Source: Bacteroidaceae bacterium (GTDB lineage Bacteria; Bacteroidota; Bacteroidia; Bacteroidales; Bacteroidaceae). From it: a stretch of 64,000 nt of DNA. Positions within the stretch are counted from its first letter, which is position 1, and every line of letters begins with the position of its first letter. This document shows, one piece after another, positions 27,407 to 34,891 of the stretch. Below the pieces are notes generated by a model. The model was not told where the DNA came from and searched no databases. It saw nothing but the letters and a program-made list of their open reading frames with translations. Position numbers and translations under genes: made by a program. The stretch covers positions 1 through 64,000 of the forward strand of contig JAUUPT010000008.1 of assembly GCA_030843315.1 (NCBI GenBank). Reading direction: 5' to 3'.

Positions 27407-27429
27407 GTACTCGAAGCGGGACTTGAACC
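27407..27429 (-). pseudogene. Remnant of a tRNA-Leu 3' end
   Basis: 23 bases identical to the 3' end of the intact tRNA-Leu (27155-27177), in the same orientation. They cover the 3' acceptor strand, T loop and one side of the T stem. Beyond them the match breaks: the other T-stem strand has a mismatch, and no anticodon or 5' acceptor half exists, because that side is the end of argH. It is not a functional tRNA. Confidence 0.7.
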
Positions 27430-27439
27430 TGCCCGTCCG

Positions 27440-28780
27440 TTACTGGCCGAGCAGTTCTCTTTCCGCTGTCTCCATTGTTTCGAAGTTAAAATCATCTACA
27501 ACCTTCTGCATCAACGCTGTAATTTCATCATTACAAAGGTTTCCGATGCTACCCTCGTGCGTGTGGTGCACTTCTTTGCTGTGCGAGAAGTGCCCCGCTT
27601 CAATGTCCAGTCCCACTTTTTTGTAGGCATCGCGGAAGGGCATTCCTTCGCGGGCAAGGCGGTTCACCTCTTCCACGCTGAAGATGAGCAGGTACTTGTC
27701 ATCGTCCAGAATGTGGTCGTTCACCTTGATTTCGTTCATGATGTAGGTGGTCATCTGCAAGCAATCTTTCAACTCCTGGAAGGCAGGGAGAAAGACTTCC
27801 TTGATAATCTGCAAGTCACGGAAATAGCCGGACGGCAGGTTATTGGCAATCATCATGATCTGCTGGGGAAGGGATTGCAGTTTGTTGCACTTGGCACGTG
27901 TCAATTCAAAGACATCGGGGTTCTTTTTGTGGGGCATGATGCTGGAACCGGTGGTGCAATCGTCCGGCAGCTTCACAAAACCGAAGTTCTGGCTGTTGAA
28001 CATACAGGCATCGAATGCCAGCTTGGAGATGGTGCCGGCTATGCTGGCAAGGGCAAAGGCAACGTTACGCTCCATCTTGCCGCGTCCCATCTGGGCATAT
28101 ACCACGTTGTAGTTCAGAGAATCAAATCCCAGCAGGCGGGTAGTCATCGTGCGGTTCAGCGGGAAGGATGAGCCATATCCGGCAGCCGAGCCCAAAGGGT
28201 TGCGGTTGCACATTTTGAAGGCAGCTTGCAGAAACAGCATATCGTCCACCAGGCTCTCGGCGTATGCACCGAACCATAGCCCGAAGGAGGAGGGCATCGC
28301 TATTTGCAGATGGGTATAGCCGGGCATCAGCACGTCTTTGTAGCGTTCGCTCTGCATGATAAGTACGTGGAAGAGTTGTTCCACGGCTTCGGCTATCTCC
28401 TTTATCTCGGCGCGGGTAAAGAGTTTCAGGTCGAGCAGCACCTGGTCGTTGCGCGAACGGCCGCTGTGTATCTTCTTGCCCACATCACCCAACCGGCGTG
28501 TCAGCAGGAGTTCCACCTGCGAGTGCACGTCTTCCACACCTTCTTCTATCACGAACTCGCCGCGTTCGGCGGTTGCATAGATATTCTTTAACTCGGCAAG
28601 CAGTTGCGCCAGTTCTTCTTCCGTCAGCAAACCGATGCTCTGGAGCATCGTGATATGTGCCATCGAACCCAGCACATCGTGCTTAGCCAGATAGAGGTCC
28701 ATTTCGCGGTCGCGTCCCACCGTGAAGCGTTCGATGTCTTTATTTACCTGAACTGATTTTTCCCAAAGTTTCTGAGCCAC
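27440..28780 (-). CDS. argH: Argininosuccinate lyase
   Basis: 446 residues of the fumarase/aspartase superfamily. The signature GSSIMPHKKNPD lies near residues 275-286, with the catalytic serine at its start, and SGRSRNDQV near 106. It splits argininosuccinate into arginine and fumarate, the last step of arginine synthesis. It ends the leftward run prmC-recX-pyrE-SRPBCC-argH, away from the argR operon. A tRNA-Leu remnant begins 11 bases after its stop. Confidence 0.96.
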   Translation of the reverse strand: MAQKLWEKSVQVNKDIERFTVGRDREMDLYLAKHDVLGSMAHITMLQSIGLLTEEELAQLLAELKNIYATAERGEFVIEEGVEDVHSQVELLLTRRLGDVGKKIHSGRSRNDQVLLDLKLFTRAEIKEIAEAVEQLFHVLIMQSERYKDVLMPGYTHLQIAMPSSFGLWFGAYAESLVDDMLFLQAAFKMCNRNPLGSAAGYGSSFPLNRTMTTRLLGFDSLNYNVVYAQMGRGKMERNVAFALASIAGTISKLAFDACMFNSQNFGFVKLPDDCTTGSSIMPHKKNPDVFELTRAKCNKLQSLPQQIMMIANNLPSGYFRDLQIIKEVFLPAFQELKDCLQMTTYIMNEIKVNDHILDDDKYLLIFSVEEVNRLAREGMPFRDAYKKVGLDIEAGHFSHSKEVHHTHEGSIGNLCNDEITALMQKVVDDFNFETMETAERELLGQ

Positions 28781-28814
28781 GATATTTCAATGTTTAGTGA
28801 TTAGTGATCGGTGA

Positions 28815-29225
28815 TTAATAAGGTATCATTGCCAGCATGTCCGCCATCTTTTCCAGTCCTTCTTGCAGGGGTTTCTGCACCATTGCTTTCATAAAGGGGT
28901 TTATGTCTATCCCGATGGTGAGTTTCATCTTGCATTCGTTGTCGGCAGTAGGCACAATCTGTATCCACAGGTTGAAGGGCAGCGGTGAAGTGGTGGTACC
29001 GAACTTGATGCATTTGCAAGGGTCTTTCTCCACTATCTGCAAAACGATCTTCCCCACGGGGTCCACGTCTATGGACAGGCTTTCGGCATCAAAGCTCAAG
29101 TTCTTTACTTTGTCTTCCGGCAGGCGGTCCTTTATTTTCTCCAGGTTGTTCAGGTCGGACAATTTCTCGTAGACAGCCTCTTGTGAAGCCGGGACAACCT
29201 TTACTTCACTCTCAAATTTCGTCAT
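28815..29225 (-). CDS. SRPBCC (Bet v1/START-like) small protein
   Basis: 136 residues, no signal peptide. The pattern fits a helix-grip fold: an N-terminal strand and charged helix (residues 1-45), beta strands in the middle with paired Ile and Val, and a long C-terminal amphipathic helix (PFMKAMVQKPLQEGLEKMADML). Such proteins bind hydrophobic ligands, but none is known here. It lies between pyrE and argH in the same direction; no functional link is evident. Confidence 0.75.
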   Translation of the reverse strand: MTKFESEVKVVPASQEAVYEKLSDLNNLEKIKDRLPEDKVKNLSFDAESLSIDVDPVGKIVLQIVEKDPCKCIKFGTTTSPLPFNLWIQIVPTADNECKMKLTIGIDINPFMKAMVQKPLQEGLEKMADMLAMIPY

Positions 29226-29317
29226 AATTCAATCGTATTAAAAAGACAAAAGAACTATCCGGACAGTATCTATCCGAATGGCTCTTTCATCTACTATATT
29301 ATTAACAATAATAATTT

Positions 29318-29956
29318 TTATTTTCCTGCGTCCCAGTGAGCCGGGTCTTTGCGCCATTCATTCAGTGTCTCCACATCTTCTTCTTCAATGTAGCCGGTGC
29401 GCAATGCTACTTCCATTACGGCTTCATAGTTGGTCAAAGTCAGCAAGGGCACTTTTGCGTCCTTGAATGCTTTCTCGGCAACGGGGAAACCATACGTGTA
29501 GGCAGCCACCATACCGATTACTTCGCATCCGTCACGACGGATGGCTTCCACAGCCTTCAAGCTGCTTCCTCCGGTAGAGATCAAATCTTCTACCACTACT
29601 ACTCGCATACCGGGGCGGAGTTCGCCTTCTATCAAATTCTCCAATCCATGGTCTTTCGGAGTGGAGCGTACATATACAAAGGGTAAGTTCAATGCATCAG
29701 CCACCAGCGCTCCCTGCGGGATAGCACCCGTAGCCACACCTGCAATGGCATCAACCTGTCCAAAACGTTCCAATATCAGACGCGTAATTTCAATCTTCAC
29801 GAAATTACGGAGAGAAGGATAAGAAAGGGTTTTGCGGTTATCGCAATAAAACGGAGACTTCCATCCGGATGCCCAAGTAAACGGATTAGCCGGTTGTAGT
29901 TTAATCGCCTTTATTTTCAGCAACTTTTCTGCAAACAATCTTTCTAAAGTTTTCAT
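29318..29956 (-). CDS. pyrE: Orotate phosphoribosyltransferase
   Basis: 212 residues. The PRPP-binding motif VVVVEDLISTGGS is near 120-132, and the flexible loop region RSTPKDHGLENLIEG near 98 holds the catalytic lysine. It joins orotate to PRPP in pyrimidine synthesis. It lies between recX and the SRPBCC gene, with gaps of about 80-90 bases on each side. Confidence 0.95.
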   Translation of the reverse strand: MKTLERLFAEKLLKIKAIKLQPANPFTWASGWKSPFYCDNRKTLSYPSLRNFVKIEITRLILERFGQVDAIAGVATGAIPQGALVADALNLPFVYVRSTPKDHGLENLIEGELRPGMRVVVVEDLISTGGSSLKAVEAIRRDGCEVIGMVAAYTYGFPVAEKAFKDAKVPLLTLTNYEAVMEVALRTGYIEEEDVETLNEWRKDPAHWDAGK

Positions 29957-30037
29957 AGCAAAACTAACTATTATAATAAATATGGCACAAAAATACGGAA
30001 ACAGAACGAGAATAGAAAAGAGAATGCCAATAATTTT

Positions 30038-30517
30038 TCATTCGAAGTAATCATTTTCTTCAGAAACGTCCATACAACGGCGTATATCCTTCATCTCGAA
30101 ACCCCGGCTTAACGCAAAACGTATCAGCTTGCCATTCTGCTCATATTCCGTATCAGCATGGACGCTTTTGCGCTTTGCCGTGAGCAGGCCGCGCAGGATA
30201 GAGAGGTATTCTTCCTCATCAATCTCGTTCAGGAGGGGTCTGTATACGATTGGAGCGATTTTCTTGAGTTGGAGGGCTTGCCCTATTTTCATTTTTCCCC
30301 ACTTGGCAAAGCGGTATTTATCACTAATGAAAGCACGGCAAAAACGTTCTTCATCAATGTACTGTTCTTGTTCCAAACGGGAGACGATGCGGTCTATGGC
30401 ATCGTATGCGATGCTCCATCGTTGCAATTTTTCTACAACCTCAGCCCGGCAATGCTCGGCAGTAGAGCAAAGGGCTGCCACTCGGCTCAAGGCTTCTGTT
30501 TCGGTTATTTCTGTCAT
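30038..30517 (-). CDS. recX: RecX regulatory protein
   Basis: 159 residues made of charged three-helix repeats typical of RecX (SRLEQEQYIDEERFCRAFI, then RFAKWGKMKIGQALQLK). RecX caps and limits RecA filaments. In many bacteria it is next to recA; here it overlaps prmC by four bases (ATGA), so the two are translationally coupled. Confidence 0.88.
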   Translation of the reverse strand: MTEITETEALSRVAALCSTAEHCRAEVVEKLQRWSIAYDAIDRIVSRLEQEQYIDEERFCRAFISDKYRFAKWGKMKIGQALQLKKIAPIVYRPLLNEIDEEEYLSILRGLLTAKRKSVHADTEYEQNGKLIRFALSRGFEMKDIRRCMDVSEENDYFE

Positions 30518-31350
30518 CGTTCTGCAATTACATACCGGTCATTACCGGAAATATCTTTTCGGATACAGGCGTCGGCGTAGCCTTGTGCGCGAAGCATCGC
30601 GACGGTGGCTTCACCAAATACCCGGTTGATTTCAAAATAGAGTTTGCCGCCTGCTGCCAGCATCTTCAATCCCAGTTCTCCGATGCGGCGATAGAAGCGA
30701 AGCGGATCTGAGTCTGGAACAAACAAAGCAAGAAAAGGTTCCCAATCGAGCACATTTCGTTCCATATCCTGCTTCTCGGCCTCCATAACGTAGGGCGGAT
30801 TGCTGACGATCACATCAAAACGATCACTGGGGGCGGGCTGATATGTCAGAATATCGCAGAGGGCGAAACGGACGGAGGCCTGCAAAAGCTCGTTGTTGCT
30901 ACGGGCTATGGCGAGGGCTTCTTCGGAGATATCCCAGGCGGTGACCTGTGCTTCGGGCAATTCTTTCGACAGAGTGACCGCAATGCAGCCGCTGCCGGTG
31001 CCGATATCCAGGATGCGGGAAGAGGGGGAAACGTCTTTCAACATCAACTCCACCAGTTCTTCTGTCTCGGGGCGGGGAATCAAGACACCCGGAGACACCC
31101 GGAAGGTGCGTCCCAGAAAGCGGGCGGTACCTTGTATATACTGTATCGGCTCCGAATTGCACAGGCGGGAAAGAATGCTTTCCAATTCCTTTTCCTCTTT
31201 CGGAGATAAAATCATATCTTTGCCCAGATAATAGTCAACAGTGCTCTGTCCCAGCATTTCACAACAGATAATGCGGGATAAGTTGGCCGCCTCCTGTGCA
31301 GAATAACATTTCTGCAAAGCGTTGCGGACGTATTGGTTGAGAGCGTTCAT
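30514..31350 (-). CDS. prmC: Release factor glutamine methyltransferase
   Basis: 278 residues. An N-terminal helical domain (1-85) precedes a Rossmann methyltransferase with SAM loop ILDIGTGSGCIAV near 115 and catalytic NPPY near 184. It methylates the GGQ glutamine of peptide release factors, aiding termination. It is first in the leftward run that includes recX, pyrE and argH. Confidence 0.95.
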   Translation of the reverse strand: MNALNQYVRNALQKCYSAQEAANLSRIICCEMLGQSTVDYYLGKDMILSPKEEKELESILSRLCNSEPIQYIQGTARFLGRTFRVSPGVLIPRPETEELVELMLKDVSPSSRILDIGTGSGCIAVTLSKELPEAQVTAWDISEEALAIARSNNELLQASVRFALCDILTYQPAPSDRFDVIVSNPPYVMEAEKQDMERNVLDWEPFLALFVPDSDPLRFYRRIGELGLKMLAAGGKLYFEINRVFGEATVAMLRAQGYADACIRKDISGNDRYVIAER

Positions 31351-31448
31351 CGGGATATGCTTTTATATCGGCGTGCAAAAGTAATAAAAAAATCCAAGCC
31401 AAACCACAAGGGAGGCAAAGTAATGAATGCTCCGCAGCAAAAGTATTA

Positions 31449-31558
31449 CTGAACCGTTGCTGCTCCGTAGCAAGTCCAATGCTATGGATTGGACTTGTAT
31501 TGGAGTTGCATTGGACTTGTATTGGACTTGCTACGGAGCAGGTACCTGTAAGAACAGA
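31449..31558. repeat. 22-bp periodic array C with 11-bp sub-period and 20-bp inverted repeat
   Basis: Units of 22 bases run from 31449. The two clearest (31493-31514 and 31515-31536) agree at 18 of 22 positions, and each splits into 11-base halves such as ACTTGTATTGG and AGTTGCATTGG. A perfect 20-base inverted repeat (31461-31480 with 31521-31540) encloses a 40-base loop. It lies in the gap between divergent prmC and ribD. No FMN riboswitch features are seen. Confidence 0.8.
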
Positions 31559-31589
31559 AGAAAAGAAGTAACCATTACTGAAAACAAAT

Positions 31590-32639
31590 ATGAAGGAAGA
31601 AGAAAAATATATGCAACGATGCATTCAGCTGGCACGAAACGGGCTGTGCAATGCAGCGCCCAACCCGATGGTGGGTGCGGTGATCGTGTGCGACGGAAAG
31701 ATTATAGGAGAAGGCTATCATGTGCGTTGCGGAGAAGCGCACGCCGAAGTCAACGCCATCCGCTCCGTGAAAGACGAGTCTTTGCTGAAGCGCTCTACTA
31801 TTTATGTCAGTCTGGAGCCCTGTTCGCACTATGGCAAAACGCCTCCCTGTGCCGATTTGATTATAGAGAAGCAGATACCCCGCATCATCATCGGATGCCA
31901 GGACCCCTTTGCCAAGGTAGCAGGAAGGGGTATACAGAAACTGAAAGATGCCGGACGCGAAGTCGTGGTAGGCGTGCTGGAAGCGGAATGTAGGCAACTG
32001 ATCCGACGATTCATCACCTTCCACACCCTAAGACGCCCTTACATCACCTTGAAGTGGGCGGAATCGGCAGACAAGTACATTGATGTATTCCGGGAAGGCG
32101 GAAACCCTGTCATTCTTTCCAGCCCGCTGACCTCCATGCTGGTGCACAAGAAGCGGGCGGAACATAGCGCCATCATGGTAGGTACCCGTACCGCCGAGCT
32201 GGACAATCCCAGTCTGACGGTGCGCCATTGGTACGGCCGTTCGCCGGTGCGCATCGTTCTGGACAGGAAGCAGTCGCTGTCCCCTGCCCTGCATCTGTTT
32301 GATGGCAGCGTGCCTACCCTTGTGTTCACCGGAAGCCCGCACGAACCGGCGCCCAATATCGAGTACATCCCGATAGACTACCGGCAAGACATTCTTCCCC
32401 AAATAATGGATACGCTATACGCGCGCGGACTGCAATCCCTCTTGGTAGAAGGTGGCAGCACCTTGCTGCAATCGTTCATCGACGCAGGTTTATGGGACGA
32501 GGCATTCGTAGAAGAAGCACCGTTCTCACTGCTTTCCGGTGTTAAAGCACCTGAAATCAGCGATAAAAATCCCTATGCCATCGAACAATCTTTCGGTAGG
32601 AGTTTTCGTCATTATACAGTGGACAGGAATAGTCAATAG
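31590..32639 (+). CDS. ribD: Bifunctional riboflavin synthesis deaminase/reductase
   Basis: 349 residues. The N-terminal zinc deaminase (1-145) has HAEVNAI and PCSHYGKTPPCADLI as zinc and catalytic motifs. The C-terminal reductase (about 150-345) has the LVEGGSTLLQSFI segment. It catalyses the second and third steps of riboflavin synthesis from GTP. It stands alone on the plus strand, divergent from prmC, with array C in its upstream region and a hairpin after its stop. Confidence 0.95.
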   Translation: MKEEEKYMQRCIQLARNGLCNAAPNPMVGAVIVCDGKIIGEGYHVRCGEAHAEVNAIRSVKDESLLKRSTIYVSLEPCSHYGKTPPCADLIIEKQIPRIIIGCQDPFAKVAGRGIQKLKDAGREVVVGVLEAECRQLIRRFITFHTLRRPYITLKWAESADKYIDVFREGGNPVILSSPLTSMLVHKKRAEHSAIMVGTRTAELDNPSLTVRHWYGRSPVRIVLDRKQSLSPALHLFDGSVPTLVFTGSPHEPAPNIEYIPIDYRQDILPQIMDTLYARGLQSLLVEGGSTLLQSFIDAGLWDEAFVEEAPFSLLSGVKAPEISDKNPYAIEQSFGRSFRHYTVDRNSQ

Positions 32640-32680
32640 CCTCATTCTCGGGCTTTTTTATCGAGAAAAACGGCTATATT
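32635..32680 (+). terminator. Hairpin after ribD
   Basis: An imperfect stem: AATAGCC at the stop pairs with GGCTAT near 32672, and inside it TTCTCG pairs with CGAGAA around a T-rich loop. It probably ends the ribD transcript; the T run sits in the loop rather than after the stem, so it is not classical. Confidence 0.45.
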
Positions 32681-32736
32681 ATCTATAATTTTATATAAAA
32701 CTTCCCTGCAATGCTGTTTATAGAAAAAAATGTTCC

Positions 32737-32744
32737 TATTTTTG
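32737..32744 (+). promoter_or_regulatory. -7 promoter box of the DUF6242-type/uppS/bamA unit
   Basis: TATTTTTG fits TAnnTTTG, 30 bases before the start codon. Confidence 0.55.
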
Positions 32745-32773
32745 CAACTTGTAAATAAACACTAACTTTCAAA

Positions 32774-34123
32774 ATGAGAATAAAGTTTCTATCAGTAATT
32801 GTGAGTTTTCTGATTATGTCATTTGCAATAAGTTCATGCCTTAACTCAGATGACGATTACGAATTAAGCTCCGATGCTACTTTACGTGCTTTTGGTATCG
32901 ATACCATACATGGCAAATATTATAAATTTACGATTGACCAGCTCAATAGACTTATCTACAACAGAGATTCATTGCCGGTAGGTTCGGATACCATCATCGA
33001 CCGTATCCTGATTGATACAATGACTGTTACCGGATGGGTGACTTCCGGTGAGCCTACCGATACTTTATTCCTGGCTGCTGATTCGGTAGACTTGAGACCA
33101 GCCATGAACAATGACGTCGGCATGAAGTTCAAGATACACGCAGCCGACGGCGTTTCCAGTCGCGAGTACACCTTGAAGGTCAATGTGCACTTGCAAGATC
33201 CCGACTCTCTGGTCTGGACAAATATGCAGGAAAAGGGCAATGTATTCACCAATGCAGTCAATGCCGGTGAGCAGAAGGCTGTGATATTAGGTAATGAATT
33301 GCTGGTCTATACTTCCAATACTACTGTTTACAAGACTTCTACCAAGGTAGGACAATACAGTTGGAGTCAAGCTTCCGTCAGCAATCTGCCGTCGGATGCC
33401 AAACTTACATCTGCTGTCAGTCATAAGGGTATCCTCTATATGGTTACAAAGAACAAAAAGGTATTTACCTCTACCGATGGTACCACCTGGACTGAGGCCA
33501 CCACCTTAGGCGACAACGTCATTGCACTTATATCCGGCTTCTCCGAGCGCCTTGCGGGCATCGTAGAGATAGACGGAAAACAATATTTCAATACTTGCGA
33601 CGGACAGAACTGGGAGCCTGCCAAAGAAGGAGACAATATCCTGCTCAATGCAGTTCCCGCAGAATTCCCGATAGAGAACATTTCTTCTACCCCCACAACT
33701 ACCGGCAACGGTGTGGAGAAAGTATTTTTAGTAGGTATGCCATTGCCAAACGAAGACCGTACAATTCCCTGGTTCTCCCTGGACGGTAAGGACTGGGCAA
33801 GCGCTACGAACAGCTCTTATGATGCGTACTGTCCGGGCATGCCCAATCCGTCTATCATGTACTACGGCGGAATGTTCTATAGTTTTGGAGGCGAAATGGA
33901 TGCTATCTACTACGCCATTTCAGGCATTGCATGGTACAAAATGGAAAAGAAATTCTTGCTACCCCAGGAGTTCAAGGACAAGGGCGCCTATTCTATGGTG
34001 GTGGACCCGACCGTAAACCCGGAAGACAAGAGAGATTTTATCTGGGTGATATTCGGAGGAAACGGTACCAAGAACGAAGTATGGCGCGGACGTCTTAACA
34101 GATTAGGCTTCCTAATACAATAA
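32774..34123 (+). CDS. DUF6242-type lipoprotein, function unknown
   Basis: 449 residues with a lipoprotein signal (Cys about 22 in SSCLN). The N-terminal 140 residues form a beta-rich domain found in Bacteroidales cell-surface proteins (SSDATLRAFGI start). From about 150 there are repeated blades of the BNR/Kelch kind (VWTNMQEKG, VFTSTDGTTWTEA, QYFNTCDGQNWEPA, WFSLDGKDWASA), probably a beta propeller. It lies seven bases before uppS and in the same unit as bamA, so a cell-envelope role is plausible. The DUF number is recalled, not searched. Confidence 0.7.
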   Translation: MRIKFLSVIVSFLIMSFAISSCLNSDDDYELSSDATLRAFGIDTIHGKYYKFTIDQLNRLIYNRDSLPVGSDTIIDRILIDTMTVTGWVTSGEPTDTLFLAADSVDLRPAMNNDVGMKFKIHAADGVSSREYTLKVNVHLQDPDSLVWTNMQEKGNVFTNAVNAGEQKAVILGNELLVYTSNTTVYKTSTKVGQYSWSQASVSNLPSDAKLTSAVSHKGILYMVTKNKKVFTSTDGTTWTEATTLGDNVIALISGFSERLAGIVEIDGKQYFNTCDGQNWEPAKEGDNILLNAVPAEFPIENISSTPTTTGNGVEKVFLVGMPLPNEDRTIPWFSLDGKDWASATNSSYDAYCPGMPNPSIMYYGGMFYSFGGEMDAIYYAISGIAWYKMEKKFLLPQEFKDKGAYSMVVDPTVNPEDKRDFIWVIFGGNGTKNEVWRGRLNRLGFLIQ

Positions 34124-34129
34124 TTAAAG

Positions 34130-34864
34130 ATGTTATATAAAGAAGAAATCGATTTAAGCCGGATACCCCAACATGTGGCGATTATCATGGATGGTAACGG
34201 GCGATGGGCCAAGCAGCGCGGACACGAACGCAGCTACGGACATCAGGTCGGTGCGGAGACCGTGCACGTCATCGCAGAAGAGGCTGCCAGGCTGGGAATC
34301 AAATACCTTACTTTATATACGTTCTCTACCGAAAACTGGAACCGCCCCTCGGACGAGGTGGCTGCTTTGATGGGACTCCTTTTCGACTCCATCGAAGAAG
34401 AGACGTTTATGAAGAACAATATCAGCTTCCGGGTGATTGGAGACATTGAAAAATTGCCAATCAACGTACAACAACGCTTAAAAGACTGCGTGGAGTACAC
34501 AATCCACAATACAGGCATGTGCCTGGTGCTGGCACTCAGCTATTCTTCCCGTTGGGAAATAGCGGAAGCCACCCGGCAAATAGCAACTCTGGTGCAAAAA
34601 GGCGAACTGAAACCCGAACAAATCAGTGACAAACTGATTGAGCAGCACCTGACAACCAGCTTCATGCCCGACCCCGACCTGCTTATACGCACCGGGGGAG
34701 AGATACGCCTCAGCAACTATTTGCTTTGGCAATGCGCCTATTCGGAACTTTATTTCTGCGATACATATTGGCCCGACTTTCGCGAAGAAGAACTTTGCAA
34801 AGCCATTTGTGACTACCAGAAACGCGAACGCAGGTTCGGAAAAACCAGTGAACAGATCAGTTAA
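34130..34864 (+). CDS. uppS: Isoprenyl (undecaprenyl) diphosphate synthase
   Basis: 244 residues, cis-prenyltransferase family. The start motif VAIIMDGNGRWAKQRG (catalytic Asp near residue 19), the LTLYTFSTENWNR segment, and the C-terminal DLLIRTGGEIRLSNYLLWQ are all present. It makes the C55 lipid carrier for peptidoglycan and surface glycans. It is transcribed with bamA and the skp genes, all envelope-building functions. Confidence 0.96.
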   Translation: MLYKEEIDLSRIPQHVAIIMDGNGRWAKQRGHERSYGHQVGAETVHVIAEEAARLGIKYLTLYTFSTENWNRPSDEVAALMGLLFDSIEEETFMKNNISFRVIGDIEKLPINVQQRLKDCVEYTIHNTGMCLVLALSYSSRWEIAEATRQIATLVQKGELKPEQISDKLIEQHLTTSFMPDPDLLIRTGGEIRLSNYLLWQCAYSELYFCDTYWPDFREEELCKAICDYQKRERRFGKTSEQIS

Positions 34865-34891
34865 ATCAAAACATATTTAATCATAACATAA

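Noticed and set aside
27155..27429. Genomic island flanked by tRNA-Leu repeats
   Set aside because: Only tRNA-Gly and tRNA-Leu lie between the copies, no integrase is near, and the second copy is on the 5' side of the intact tRNA.
31351..31589. FMN riboswitch before ribD
   Set aside because: None of the conserved core words are seen; the structure there is a 22/11-base repeat.
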